From: CALLPQ01 sp039819545
GTDB lineage: Bacteria > Pseudomonadota > Alphaproteobacteria > Caulobacterales > Parvularculaceae
Reading direction: 5' to 3'
DNA: 64,000 bases
NCBI GenBank assembly: GCA_039819545.1
Contig: JBCBRS010000001.1
Span: forward strand, 124,001-188,000
Made by a program: the position numbers and the translations under genes
Part shown: piece after piece, positions 26,269 through 35,584 of the stretch
Position numbering within the stretch: the stretch's first letter is position 1
How the letters are laid out: each line of letters starts with the position of its first letter
Notes under the pieces: model-generated
What the model was told of the DNA's origin: nothing
The model's database searches: none
What the model saw: only the letters and a program-made list of their open reading frames with translations

Positions 26269-27438
26269 TTGAGTTTGATCCAGCAGGAAAGCGCGGCGGC
26301 CAATGCGAAGCGACGCGTCTGCCTCGCGGTTGACGCCATGGGCGGCGACGCGGGGCCGGCTGCAGTGGTCGATGGCGCCGCGGCGGCCATTGCGGGTGGT
26401 CTCGCCGTTGATCTCAAACTGGTGGGCCCGAAGGACTTACTGACCCCGTTAATAGCGGCGCACCCGGCCCTTGCCAGTGCACAGATTATCCACGCGCCCG
26501 ACGTGGTGACAATGGACGATAAGCCCGCACATATTCTGCGCCGGGGCCGCGAGACGTCCATGTGGCACGCTCTGTCGGCTCTGTGCGACGGCATAGTGGA
26601 TGCGGTGGTTTCGGGCGGCAATACAGGCGCACTGATGGCCCTGTCGCGCCACCGCCTGCGGATGATAAAGGGCGTTGATCGCCCCGCAATCACGGCCCTG
26701 TGGCCAACCCCGCGCGGGCGCAGTGTTGTTCTTGATGTGGGGGCGAATGTGGAGGCGGACGCCCTCCAGCTTCTCCAGTTTGCGGTCATGGGCGATACTT
26801 TCTTCCGTGCCCTGAGCGGTGAGCGAAGCCCAAGCGTCGGGCTCCTGAATGTTGGTGCCGAGGAACTTAAAGGTCATGAGGTTATCCGTGAGGCGGCAAA
26901 GCTGCTGCGCGCCCATGTGCCCGATATGCGGTTTTCCGGCTTTGTTGAAGGGAACGATATCTCCAAAGGCACGGTCGATGTTGTGGTGACCGACGGGTTT
27001 TCCGGCAATATCGCACTGAAATCTGCGGAGGGTGCTGCGCGGCTGGTCGGTGGCTGGATGAAGGAGGCGGTGACAGATAGCTGGCTATCAAAGCTCGGCG
27101 GTCTGTTGATGCGCCGTCAGCTTCAGAACCTGAAAACGCGTATTGATCCGTCCTCGGTCAATGGCGGGGTCTTTCTCGGGATCAATGGCGTGGTTGTCAA
27201 AAGCCATGGCGGCGCCGATGCCGCTGGCGTGGCGAGTGCCCTGCGCATCGCGGGTAATCTCGCCCGCCGGGCCTTTATTGATGATGTGGCCGACCGCGTC
27301 TCTAGCGTCACCGCCGTGATTGCAGCCGCTACCACCAAAGATAACGACAATAAAGCGGTGGCAATACCTGCCGCCACACAGGCCCCTCCACCGGCTACCA
27401 TTCCGGATAATCTGCCGAAAACAAAGGCGACGGCATGA
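26269..27438 (+). CDS. plsX: Phosphate acyltransferase PlsX
   Basis: PlsX converts acyl-ACP into acyl-phosphate, the donor for the first acylation of glycerol-3-phosphate. It is peripheral to the inner membrane. The N-terminus has the highly conserved VDAMGGDAGPAAVVDGA, later KSSGNTGAL-type VVSGGNTGALMALSRHRL, VGLLNVGAEELKGHE, and VVTDGFSGNIALKSAEG. The start appears to be a TTG preceded by AAGGA; the first ATG lies inside the conserved MGGD motif and is too late. The 389 residues include a 40-residue Ala/Thr/Pro-rich tail. It overlaps fabH by 4 bases. Confidence 0.95.
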   Translation: MSLIQQESAAANAKRRVCLAVDAMGGDAGPAAVVDGAAAAIAGGLAVDLKLVGPKDLLTPLIAAHPALASAQIIHAPDVVTMDDKPAHILRRGRETSMWHALSALCDGIVDAVVSGGNTGALMALSRHRLRMIKGVDRPAITALWPTPRGRSVVLDVGANVEADALQLLQFAVMGDTFFRALSGERSPSVGLLNVGAEELKGHEVIREAAKLLRAHVPDMRFSGFVEGNDISKGTVDVVVTDGFSGNIALKSAEGAARLVGGWMKEAVTDSWLSKLGGLLMRRQLQNLKTRIDPSSVNGGVFLGINGVVVKSHGGADAAGVASALRIAGNLARRAFIDDVADRVSSVTAVIAAATTKDNDNKAVAIPAATQAPPPATIPDNLPKTKATA

Positions 27439-28406
27439 ACCGCGTCAGTGTTATTGAAGGGTCAGGGGCCTATCTTCCCGACCGGGTGCTTACCAATGCG
27501 GAACTGGCCACAATGGTGGATACGTCCGATGACTGGATCAGGGAACGCACGGGCATCCGTGAGCGTCATATTGTTGCCGATGATCAGTATACCTCAGATC
27601 TCGCAGTTGAGGCGGCGATAGAAGCGATGGCCACCGCCGGGTGCGGGCCGGCGGATATCGACCTGATTATCGTTGCAACAACAACGCCGGACCTGACTTT
27701 TCCCGCAACGGCGGCAATCGTTCAGGCTAAGTTGGGTATCGGGGCGTGTACGGCCTTTGATATTCAGGCGGTATGTTCCGGGTTTTTGTTCGCGCTTGCG
27801 ACTGCAGACAAATTCCTCGCGAGCGGTAGTAACCAGCGCGCCCTTGTCATCGGCGCGGAAACTTTTACCCGCATTCTTGACTGGAATGACCGCGCGACCT
27901 GCGTTCTTTTTGGTGATGGTGCGGGGGCGTTTGTCGTTTCAGCGCAAGACAAGTATACCGCTGATAATCGAGGGATCATGGCAAGCCATCTGCGTACTGA
28001 TGGAAACAATGTTGATCTGCTTTATGTGGATGGCGGTGTCTCGCGGACGCAGACAGTGGGCCATGTGCGCATGCAAGGCAATAAGGTTTTCCGTGAAGCC
28101 GTGACCCGCATTTCCAGCGCTATGGTTGAAGTTGCCAAGGCGGCAGATATCGCAATCACAAACATCGACTGGTTTGTGCCCCATCAGGCGAATGAACGCA
28201 TTATTCAAGGCGTTGTCAAAAAACTCGACCTACGACCGGAACAAGTGGTGTCAACAATCGCGACGCAGGGGAACACATCAGCCGCCTCAATTCCGCTTGC
28301 CTATCATGCCGGCGTGAGCGATGGCCGGATCAAGACCGGCGATCTTATCCTGATCGAAGCTCTCGGCGGGGGGCTTACCTGGGGGGCGCTGCTGTTTCGT
28401 GCCTGA
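27435..28406 (+). CDS. fabH: 3-oxoacyl-ACP synthase III (KAS III)
   Basis: FabH starts fatty acid synthesis by condensing acetyl-CoA with malonyl-ACP. All three catalytic residues are visible: Cys in FDIQAVCSGFLFAL, His in WFVPHQANERII, and Asn in ATQGNTSAASIPLAYHA. The N-terminal DTSDDWIRERTGIRER is typical. At 323 residues the length is normal. It overlaps plsX by 4 bases (ATGA) and the next gene by 8 bases, so all are coupled. In most alphaproteobacteria ihfA follows directly; here a carotenoid oxygenase gene intervenes. Confidence 0.96.
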   Translation: MNRVSVIEGSGAYLPDRVLTNAELATMVDTSDDWIRERTGIRERHIVADDQYTSDLAVEAAIEAMATAGCGPADIDLIIVATTTPDLTFPATAAIVQAKLGIGACTAFDIQAVCSGFLFALATADKFLASGSNQRALVIGAETFTRILDWNDRATCVLFGDGAGAFVVSAQDKYTADNRGIMASHLRTDGNNVDLLYVDGGVSRTQTVGHVRMQGNKVFREAVTRISSAMVEVAKAADIAITNIDWFVPHQANERIIQGVVKKLDLRPEQVVSTIATQGNTSAASIPLAYHAGVSDGRIKTGDLILIEALGGGLTWGALLFRA

Positions 28407-29892
28407 TTCTGCGCGGTTGTTGCACGCTGACCTTTCGATAAAGTCCGACCCACCGCTTGCGGAAGGGATGAATTGTCTGCGCACCCCGACTTTGTGGCAG
28501 GGCGCACAGTCATTGCCCGTGATCAACGGCAAAATTCCCAATGACCTTGACGGCAGGTTATACCGCGTGGGGCCTGGGCGTTTCGAAAAAGACGGTCAGA
28601 CCTTTGCCCATTGGTTTGACGGCGAAGGCCTGGTGTTGTCGATTGATTTCAAAAACGGTCAGGCGGAGGCGCGCGCCGCCTTTGTTGATGATCCGTATCC
28701 CCACGACCTCCCACCCGCGATTGATGACCGAGGCCGCTTTGGCATTGCCCCGGCCAGCCTCTGGAAGCGTCTGCAGAGCATTTGGACCGCAGACAGCTAC
28801 ATCAACCCGGCAAACACGGCCTTGTTATATTGGGGCAGTCGCCTGTTTGGCCTGTTCGAAGGGGGGTTGCCGACCGAGCTTGATCCCCATGACCTGAGCA
28901 CCCGGGGCAAGACGGACCTTGGGGCTGTGCGCCGGGCCTTTTGTGCTCATCCAAAATATCACGCGCGTACCGATAGCTGGTTTAATCAGGGCTTCCGGAC
29001 AGCGCCGCGACCGATGATGGATTATACACGGATGAAGCCGGACGGCATCGCCGAGCGGTTTGCCAGCGTCGCCTATGATGGGGCCTTATTCACCCATGAT
29101 TTTGCTGTCACCGATACCCACATTATTTCGATCTGTAGCCCGATGTTTGCCGATGCGGCAGCGGTAATCTTCGGCGCCAAACCGCTCAGCGAAGTTTTAT
29201 CCTGGTACCCCGAACGGGGTACAGAATTTATTGTGGTCCCGATTGACAATCCGCGTGCGGTTCAGCGGATCAAGGGTCCGCCGCTATTTTATTCGCACAC
29301 GGCCAATGCCTATGACCGGGACGGGTGTCTCGTCATTCAGGGTATCGCCGCCCCCGATTGTTCCAACATGCACTGGGTCAATGCAGTTAAACGCGGCGCG
29401 CGAGATCTGCCACGTGGTTCCGTTGGGGTGCTGATCGAAATTATCCTGAACCGTGCCACAGGCGAGATTAATGTGGAAACGGTGCTAGATCGCTGTGTGG
29501 AATTTCCGCAGATCAACCCGCGTTGTGCCGGGACTACCCATAATCATATCTATCTCAATGGCTTCCGCGACGAGGCGGTGGCCTATGAAGATTTCTTCGA
29601 TACGGTCATCAAACGCTCTCGCGATGGAACGGTAATCAGCCATGTGGTTGAGGGCGGCCATTATGTCAGTGAGCCAATCTTTGCCCCGTGCAGCTTAAAT
29701 TCGGCTGACGCAGATGAGGATGATGGCTATCTGTTGACTGTGAATTATAATGCATCGGCTGACCGCAGCTATCTCGACATTCTGACGGCGAAAGATCTTG
29801 CCCCCGTTGCGCAATGCGCCTTTGATCGCGCCCTGCCCATGAGTTTTCACGGTCTTTGGATTGATCGGCAACGTCTTCCGGTGGCTTCCTGA
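28399..29892 (+). CDS. Carotenoid oxygenase (RPE65/CCD) family protein
   Basis: A non-haem iron dioxygenase of about 497 residues that cleaves carotenoids, apocarotenoids or stilbene-like substrates. The N-terminal GKIPNDLDGRLYRVGPGRFE is the hallmark of the family. The four iron-binding His can be proposed: in CAHPKYHA, in VTDTHIISI, in LFYSHTANAYDRDG, and in LPMSFHGLW near the end. The start is a GTG that overlaps the fabH stop; a later ATG at 28468 has only a close GGAAGGG. It lies inside the plsX-fabH-ihfA-merR block, an unusual place. No carotenoid biosynthesis genes are visible nearby, so the substrate is open. Confidence 0.9.
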   Translation: MPDSARLLHADLSIKSDPPLAEGMNCLRTPTLWQGAQSLPVINGKIPNDLDGRLYRVGPGRFEKDGQTFAHWFDGEGLVLSIDFKNGQAEARAAFVDDPYPHDLPPAIDDRGRFGIAPASLWKRLQSIWTADSYINPANTALLYWGSRLFGLFEGGLPTELDPHDLSTRGKTDLGAVRRAFCAHPKYHARTDSWFNQGFRTAPRPMMDYTRMKPDGIAERFASVAYDGALFTHDFAVTDTHIISICSPMFADAAAVIFGAKPLSEVLSWYPERGTEFIVVPIDNPRAVQRIKGPPLFYSHTANAYDRDGCLVIQGIAAPDCSNMHWVNAVKRGARDLPRGSVGVLIEIILNRATGEINVETVLDRCVEFPQINPRCAGTTHNHIYLNGFRDEAVAYEDFFDTVIKRSRDGTVISHVVEGGHYVSEPIFAPCSLNSADADEDDGYLLTVNYNASADRSYLDILTAKDLAPVAQCAFDRALPMSFHGLWIDRQRLPVAS

Positions 29893-30017
29893 CAAGACCG
29901 ATAGAGCTGTCCCTATTTTTCCCGACATGAAAAAGGATCATGTTTTTACAATGGGTTATTGACCACGAAAGGGCGAGAAGCGTACCTTTCGACAACGTAT
30001 CGCAGGGACTAGCCCGT

Positions 30018-30410
30018 ATGTCAGGCAAGACTGTCACGCGCGCCGACCTTACCGAAGCCGTCTATCGGGCCGTCGGTGTTTCTCGCAACGAATCCTCCGG
30101 ATTCGTTGAACGCATTCTTGAGGAAATGTCTTTGGCGCTTGAGCGTGATGAGCAGGTGAAAGTTTCTTCATTCGGTACGTTTTCAGTGCGGCGCAAACAG
30201 ATGCGCATGGGACGCAATCCCAAAACCGGTGAAGAGGTGCCGATTACGCCGCGTCGTGTGATCACGTTCCGGCCATCGCATGTGCTGAAAGACGCGATCA
30301 ATGATGGCCACCGCACACGTCAATCGCTTCAAAGCGGCACATCTTTATCGTCGTCAGCGGGGGGCGAGGCACCGGTCTCTTACGCCGCGACCGGTACGCC
30401 ATCCGATTAG
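30018..30410 (+). CDS. ihfA: Integration host factor subunit alpha
   Basis: A DNA-bending protein of the HU/IHF family, acting with IhfB in transcription, replication and recombination. The sequence from MSGKTVTRADLTEAVYRAVG runs through LERDEQVKVSSFGTFSVR to the DNA-binding arm with RMGRNPKTGEEVPI and TPRRVITFRPSHVLKDAIN. IHF-alpha is normally about 100 residues; this one has about 30 extra Ser/Ala/Gly-rich residues at the C-terminus (ending VSYAATGTPSD). I start at the ATG with CAGGGA upstream rather than 26 codons earlier. The MerR gene follows, as in other alphaproteobacteria. Confidence 0.93.
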   Translation: MSGKTVTRADLTEAVYRAVGVSRNESSGFVERILEEMSLALERDEQVKVSSFGTFSVRRKQMRMGRNPKTGEEVPITPRRVITFRPSHVLKDAINDGHRTRQSLQSGTSLSSSAGGEAPVSYAATGTPSD

Positions 30411-30608
30411 TCACGCGCCGTTTTGAACCGCGCAAGCCATGATTTGTTTGCTGGCGGAGGAATGCCCGTGCCGGGTGCGTGCTTTCTTACTCCAACGCCG
30501 TTAAACGGCTCACCGTGCCATTTTGCTCTGCTGCATTGTCTGTTGGCTGATGTCTGCTACTTTTAGGTGTAAGACGAAGACGCCCTTGCATAAGGAGAGG
30601 CCCGACCC

Positions 30609-31160
30609 TTGGCAAAGTCAGCCGAAGCCTTTCGAACCATTAGCGAAGCCGCCGATGAAGTTGGCGTTCCGCAACATGTGCTGCGCCATTGGGAAGATGT
30701 GTTCGGCCATATCCGGCCCATGCGGCGTGCCGGGGGCCGGCGCTATTATCGGCCGGTGGACCTTGATCTCCTGCGCGGTGTGCGCGTTCTGCTTTATGAT
30801 GAGCGTTACACAACGAAAGGTGTGCAAAAGATTTTTCGCGAAAATGGTGTGAAGTTTGTCATCGACCTGGGCCAGCGGGCGGTGGCGGGCGAACCACTGG
30901 ACGTGCGCGCCGATGTGAGTGATGCGCGCACCGTAAAGGCATCGAATGGTGCTGAGGCCGGTACGCGGGTCCTCGCTCCTGCTCGCCAATCACCGAAACA
31001 AAGCGATGTCCCAGCCGGGCAAAGCGCTGAAGAAACCCTCGCTGCCGTGGCCCTTGGGTTGGACGGCCTTGCCGCGCGGCTAGAAAAGGCGCGGACACAC
31101 CTCGCCGAAACCGTCACCAGGTTGGAATCCCTCCTCGGTGAAGGCTCTGACAAATCCTGA
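30609..31160 (+). CDS. MerR-family transcriptional regulator
   Basis: A 183-residue regulator with an N-terminal MerR winged-helix domain: FRTISEAADEVGVPQHVLRH, then WEDVFGHIRPMRRAGGRRYY, where the RxxGGRRYY motif is diagnostic. This is the type found just after ihfA in nearly all alphaproteobacteria; its targets are poorly known. The C-terminal third contains a helix (LEKARTHLAETVTRLESLL) that could form a dimer coiled coil. Translation appears to begin at a TTG with AAGGAGAGG upstream. The tRNA-Pro gene that often follows this locus is not present here. Confidence 0.9.
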   Translation: MAKSAEAFRTISEAADEVGVPQHVLRHWEDVFGHIRPMRRAGGRRYYRPVDLDLLRGVRVLLYDERYTTKGVQKIFRENGVKFVIDLGQRAVAGEPLDVRADVSDARTVKASNGAEAGTRVLAPARQSPKQSDVPAGQSAEETLAAVALGLDGLAARLEKARTHLAETVTRLESLLGEGSDKS

Positions 31161-31265
31161 TCAGCGCGGATTGGCCTGGCGCCGTCTTGCTGTTTGTCCG
31201 CATTGGTGCCAGTGAAAGCGTTTTCGGGGCGGTGAGTGCCCGGTAGACAGAATGGGCGCGGCGTG

Positions 31266-32582
31266 ATGGCGGAGAGAATGGGCGTGGGCATTGCCGGCTT
31301 AGGTGTGGTCGGGGCTAGCCTCGTCCGTCTTTTAGCCGGTTCGCTCGGCAAGACGTCTTCCAGAACGTCAGCGCCTGCTTTCGACCATCTTGCCATGACC
31401 GGGATCAGCGCTCGGACCCGGGGTAAAGATCGCGGCTTTGATGCGCGCGCCTATGCCTGGTTCGATGATCCTGTTGCCCTGGCAACCGCGCCGTCTACTG
31501 ACATTTTTGTGGAAGTCATGGGCGGCGCAGCGGGACCGGCGTTGGAGGCTGTGACAGCGGCTCTTGAGCACGGCAAACATGTTGTTACGGCCAATAAGGC
31601 GATGCTCGCGGACCATGGGTTGATGCTTGCCAGGCTTGCCGAGGAAAAAGGTGGTTCCCTGTCGTTTGAGGCCGCCGTTGCAGGTGCCGTCCCAATCATC
31701 CGTACCCTGAAAATGACGATGGCACCGTGCGGCGTTACGTCAATCATCGGCATTTTGAACGGCACCTGTAACTACATTCTGAGCGAGATGGAGACCAAAG
31801 GTCTTGAATTCGAAGAGGCCCTCGCCGAGGCGCAGGAAAAAGGCTATGCCGAAGCGGACCCGACCCTTGATGTGGGCGGCGGCGATGCAGCACAGAAACT
31901 AAAGATTTTAGCGGCGCTTTGCTTTCATTGCTGGCCGAGTGCATTCTTTGAAAGTGGGGACGCAGACCCGCGGGTCGACGGGATCACCGAAATCTCCACA
32001 GCTCATATTCAGTATGCGAAAGAATTTGGATTTCGCATCCGGCTTTTGGGTATGGCACAGCCGGCGCCGGGCATCGGGACTGACCCTGACTTAAACCTTG
32101 ATCTCGAGGTTGCCCCCTTTCTTGTATCGACAGACCATGGTTTCGCCGGCACGGTGGGCCCTGAAAACAGGGTTGTTGTGGCCGGCACTCCGCTGGGCAC
32201 GCTGGGTCTCAGCGGGCCGGGTGCGGGCGGTGGCCCCACCGCCAGTGCCGTTGCTGCTGATCTTGCTGCGCTCGCCCACGGCCCATCGCCTTTTACTTTC
32301 GGGCGTGCCGCCGCAACCCTGCAAACCGCCACTCTGGTGCCACCGCCGGGGTCGGCCCGGCAACGGGTGATGATTGCACCAGCAAAAGCCGGTGATCAGG
32401 CTGTTTCGGCGATGTCTTTGGGCGATCGTCTTGCCGACCGCCGCATCGCCATCGACGCCGCGAGCAGCGACCGAATGGCCGTGGTAACGGCGCCGATAAG
32501 CCGATCAACGCTTGATGACGCGCTGGCCACCCTAGCCGAGGCTGGCACCCCTATGAGCGCGTTGCGAATCGCCGACATCTGA
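31266..32582 (+). CDS. hom: Homoserine dehydrogenase
   Basis: Reduces aspartate semialdehyde to homoserine on the way to threonine and methionine. The N-terminal Rossmann motif is GVGIAGLGVVGASL; the NAD(P)/substrate region has VTANKAMLADHG, and the family signature is GILNGTCNYILSEM. Residues around ADPTLDVGGGDAAQKLKILA bind the substrate. The last 70 residues resemble the C-terminal ACT regulatory domain (DRMAVVTAPISRSTLDDALA) that confers threonine feedback inhibition. I start at the ATG at 31266, giving 438 residues. It heads a hom-glpX-recJ operon. Confidence 0.94.
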   Translation: MAERMGVGIAGLGVVGASLVRLLAGSLGKTSSRTSAPAFDHLAMTGISARTRGKDRGFDARAYAWFDDPVALATAPSTDIFVEVMGGAAGPALEAVTAALEHGKHVVTANKAMLADHGLMLARLAEEKGGSLSFEAAVAGAVPIIRTLKMTMAPCGVTSIIGILNGTCNYILSEMETKGLEFEEALAEAQEKGYAEADPTLDVGGGDAAQKLKILAALCFHCWPSAFFESGDADPRVDGITEISTAHIQYAKEFGFRIRLLGMAQPAPGIGTDPDLNLDLEVAPFLVSTDHGFAGTVGPENRVVVAGTPLGTLGLSGPGAGGGPTASAVAADLAALAHGPSPFTFGRAAATLQTATLVPPPGSARQRVMIAPAKAGDQAVSAMSLGDRLADRRIAIDAASSDRMAVVTAPISRSTLDDALATLAEAGTPMSALRIADI

Positions 32583-32592
32583 CTTTTCGAAA

Positions 32593-33588
32593 ATGGAAAA
32601 ACCTATGCCCTCACCTGCCATGTCTTCAACCAAAGACTTCCTCAATCGCGTCCTGACCATGGAAATTGGTCGCTGTACGGAGGCGGCTGCAATCGCGGCT
32701 TCTACTATGATCGGTCGCGGGGATAAGGAAGGCGCAGATCAGGCCGCAGTGACGGCGCTCCGCGATGCTCTCAATAATCTTGAGATTGATGGCAAAGTCG
32801 TCATTGGCGAGGGCGAGCGCGACGAGGCGCCGATGCTTTTTATCGGGGAGAAAGTTGGCACCGGTAATGGTCCCAAAGTGGATATCGCCCTCGACCCGCT
32901 AGAGGGTACAACCCTTGCGGCCAAGGCAATGTCAAATGCCCTCGCGGTGGTGGCCATGGCCCAAGGCGGCACGCTGCTCCATGCGCCTGACGTTTACATG
33001 GACAAGATTGCTGTGGGACCGGGCTATCCGGACGGGGTGATCGACCTTGATGCACCGGTGGAAGATAACATCATGTCCATCGCCAAGGCCAAGGGCGTCG
33101 AGACTGGTGAAATCACTTTGTGCGTCCTAGATCGTGATCGTCATCAATCCATTGTCGATGCCGCCCGCAAGCTCGAAGCGCGGGTCTTTTTTATTCCCGA
33201 CGGTGATGTGGCAGGGATTTTCCACACGACCGAAGCCCATACGGGGATTGATCTTTATGTGGGGCAGGGCGGCGCCCCCGAAGGCGTGCTTGCGGCGGCG
33301 GCCTTGCGGTGTGTGGGTGGGCAGATGCAGGGGCGTCTGCACTTCCGCAATGATGACGAACGCGCGCGCGCTGAACGCATCGGCATCACCGATCTTGCGC
33401 GCAAATATGACCTTCATGATCTGGCGTCCGGCGACGTGTTCTTTGCGGCGACCGGCGTGACCAATGGCACCATGCTTGATGGGGTGAAGTGGGAGCCCGA
33501 CTATGTTTCCACCCATACGGTCGTCATGCGCAGCCACTCAGGCACAGTGCGGTACATCCGCGCCCGTTCGCCGCGCCACAAGTCTTAA
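32593..33588 (+). CDS. glpX: Class II fructose-1,6-bisphosphatase
   Basis: A metal-dependent sugar phosphatase of gluconeogenesis and, in autotrophs, the Calvin cycle. Family motifs are clear: DGKVVIGEGERDEAPMLFIG, then ALDPLEGTTLAAKAMSNALA with the metal-binding DPxEGT, and GQGGAPEGVLAAAALRCVGG. At 331 residues it has the normal length. It lies 10 bases after hom and 17 bases before recJ. The hom-glpX-recJ order is common in alphaproteobacteria without any functional link. A second ATG four codons in is a possible alternative start. Confidence 0.95.
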   Translation: MEKPMPSPAMSSTKDFLNRVLTMEIGRCTEAAAIAASTMIGRGDKEGADQAAVTALRDALNNLEIDGKVVIGEGERDEAPMLFIGEKVGTGNGPKVDIALDPLEGTTLAAKAMSNALAVVAMAQGGTLLHAPDVYMDKIAVGPGYPDGVIDLDAPVEDNIMSIAKAKGVETGEITLCVLDRDRHQSIVDAARKLEARVFFIPDGDVAGIFHTTEAHTGIDLYVGQGGAPEGVLAAAALRCVGGQMQGRLHFRNDDERARAERIGITDLARKYDLHDLASGDVFFAATGVTNGTMLDGVKWEPDYVSTHTVVMRSHSGTVRYIRARSPRHKS

Positions 33589-33605
33589 AGGGAACAACAA
33601 TCATT

Positions 33606-35450
33606 ATGGCTGCATTTGCGCCCGCAATCTTGCCCGTGACTGAAAAGATGCAGCCTGTTTTCCTTGCGCAATCCGTACGCGGTATAAACTGGTATGAACA
33701 GCCGGCAGACGGCGCGGCGGTGTTGCGTATGGCGGCAACCCATTCGCTGGACGAGGCGTTGGCCCGCATTCTTGTGGTGCGCAATGTGGGGGAGGCCGAA
33801 GCGCCCGCTCACCTGAACCCGACGCTTAAATCCATCATGCCCGACCCCGATACGCTGACCGATATGGCGGCGGCCGCGTCCCGCCTTGCAGGGGCAATCC
33901 TCCGAGGGCAGACGATTGGCATCTTCGGGGACTATGATGTTGATGGCGTTACGGCTACCTCGCTTCTCTATCTCTATCTGCAATCACTTGGTCAGACTGC
34001 GCAGGTTTATTTGCCCGACCGGGTTGCTGATGGGTACGGCCCGTCGGAAAAAGCGTTCCGACATCTTGCCGAGGCGGGGGCAGACATCATCGTTACGGTT
34101 GATTGTGGTGCGTCCGCTCACGGACCGATTGATGCGGTTGGCGGCGACGGTCTCGATATTATTGTCCTTGACCATCATCAGATGGATGGCCCGCCGCCAG
34201 CGGGTGCGTTTGCGGTTGTGAACCCCAACCGGCGCGACGACCTTTCCGGGCTGACCCATCTCTCGGCGGTGGGCGTGACCTTTATGGCGCTGGTTGCGGT
34301 GAACAGATCCCTTCGCGCTCAGGGCTTTTTTACCGACCGACCGCAACCTGACTTGCGTCAATGGCTCGATCTCGTCGCGCTCGGGTTAATCTGTGATGTG
34401 ATGCCGGTAACCGGCCTGACCCGGGCCATGATTGCCCAGGGGCTGAAGGTACTGACCGCAAAGCTTGACCGTGGCGGTGAAGGTGCTGGCCCCCATGGTA
34501 GCGGCGGTATGGTTACTCTTGCCAATCGCGCGGGCGTCAAAACGCCGGCCTCACCCTATCATTTGGGCTTTTCAATCGGCCCACGGATCAATGCGGCGGG
34601 CCGCGTTGGCCATGCCAATATGGCTTTTGATCTTCTCACCACGTCTGACCCCTCACGCCAGCGCGATCTGGCGGAAAAACTCCATGTGATGAATACGGAG
34701 CGTCAGGCAATTGAGGCTGATGTGCTCGCTGAAGCCATTGCCCAGTGTGATCATCAAATTTCGGGGGAGGGGGTGACGCCGCCCGTGCTCATTGCCGCTG
34801 GCGAAGGCTGGCATCCGGGTGTTGTGGGCATCGTGGCTGGACGCCTGAAGGAACGGTATGGCCGTCCGGCGCTGGCCATTGGCTTTGAAAACGGGATCGG
34901 CAAAGGCTCTGGCCGCTCAATTGAGGGCGTCGACCTCGGCGGGGCGATTGCCGCCGCGCGCGCGGATGGGATGCTGGTGGCCGGGGGTGGCCACGCCATG
35001 GCGGCCGGGCTCACCGTGGAGCAGGATCAGCTGGCCGCTTTCACCCGGGCGCTCACCACAAGCCTTGGCGACGCGGTGGCGGATGCGCTCACCGACCAGC
35101 GTAAGCTGATCGACGGGGTGGTGGCACCCATGGCGGTGACAGGCCCCTTCGCGCAGTTGATTGCGCAAGCGGGGCCCTTTGGTACGGGAAACCCCGAACC
35201 GATATTCGTCATCCGCGATGTCCATGTTGAAGCGCCAAAAATCCTCAGTGATGCCCATATTGCTTGTACGCTCGTAAGTGATGGCAACGATAAGGCGCGG
35301 GCCATCGCCTTTCGGTGCATGGATGATCCGGTGGGCGAGGCACTCCTGAGCGCAAAGCGGTTGCATGTGGCCGGCCGGATCAAAAGTGATGACTGGCGCG
35401 GCGGCGATGCCGGCCAGTTTCAGATTAACGACGTGGCCTTTGCTGATTAG
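33606..35450 (+). CDS. recJ: Single-stranded-DNA-specific exonuclease RecJ
   Basis: A 5'-to-3' single-strand exonuclease of the DHH family used in recombination and mismatch repair. Catalytic motifs run in order: GIFGDYDVDGVTATSLLYLY, then VTVDCGASAHGPID, DIIVLDHHQMDGPP, and GRINAAGR-type GPRINAAGRVGHAN. DHHA1 motif GEGWHPGVVGIVAGRLKERY with GGGHAMAAG follows, then the OB-fold tail. At 614 residues the length is normal. I start at the ATG with AAGGGA upstream; the frame extends further up inside glpX but without support. It is the last gene of the operon. Confidence 0.95.
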   Translation: MAAFAPAILPVTEKMQPVFLAQSVRGINWYEQPADGAAVLRMAATHSLDEALARILVVRNVGEAEAPAHLNPTLKSIMPDPDTLTDMAAAASRLAGAILRGQTIGIFGDYDVDGVTATSLLYLYLQSLGQTAQVYLPDRVADGYGPSEKAFRHLAEAGADIIVTVDCGASAHGPIDAVGGDGLDIIVLDHHQMDGPPPAGAFAVVNPNRRDDLSGLTHLSAVGVTFMALVAVNRSLRAQGFFTDRPQPDLRQWLDLVALGLICDVMPVTGLTRAMIAQGLKVLTAKLDRGGEGAGPHGSGGMVTLANRAGVKTPASPYHLGFSIGPRINAAGRVGHANMAFDLLTTSDPSRQRDLAEKLHVMNTERQAIEADVLAEAIAQCDHQISGEGVTPPVLIAAGEGWHPGVVGIVAGRLKERYGRPALAIGFENGIGKGSGRSIEGVDLGGAIAAARADGMLVAGGGHAMAAGLTVEQDQLAAFTRALTTSLGDAVADALTDQRKLIDGVVAPMAVTGPFAQLIAQAGPFGTGNPEPIFVIRDVHVEAPKILSDAHIACTLVSDGNDKARAIAFRCMDDPVGEALLSAKRLHVAGRIKSDDWRGGDAGQFQINDVAFAD

Positions 35451-35584
35451 TGGTGTCGGTTTTATCGGTCTGCGAAAAAAACAGACCAGCCCTGTCCCGG
35501 CGGTTTCCAAACCGGGCGGGTTTCGTTTACAAAAGCGGGTGTGTAGTCTTGTTGCGCCCCAACATCCGATGAAAGCTGACCCTT

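Noticed and set aside
35467..35487. Hairpin GGTCTG/CAGACC after recJ as a terminator
   Set aside because: The loop is A-rich and no T-tract follows; a weak candidate that I do not list.
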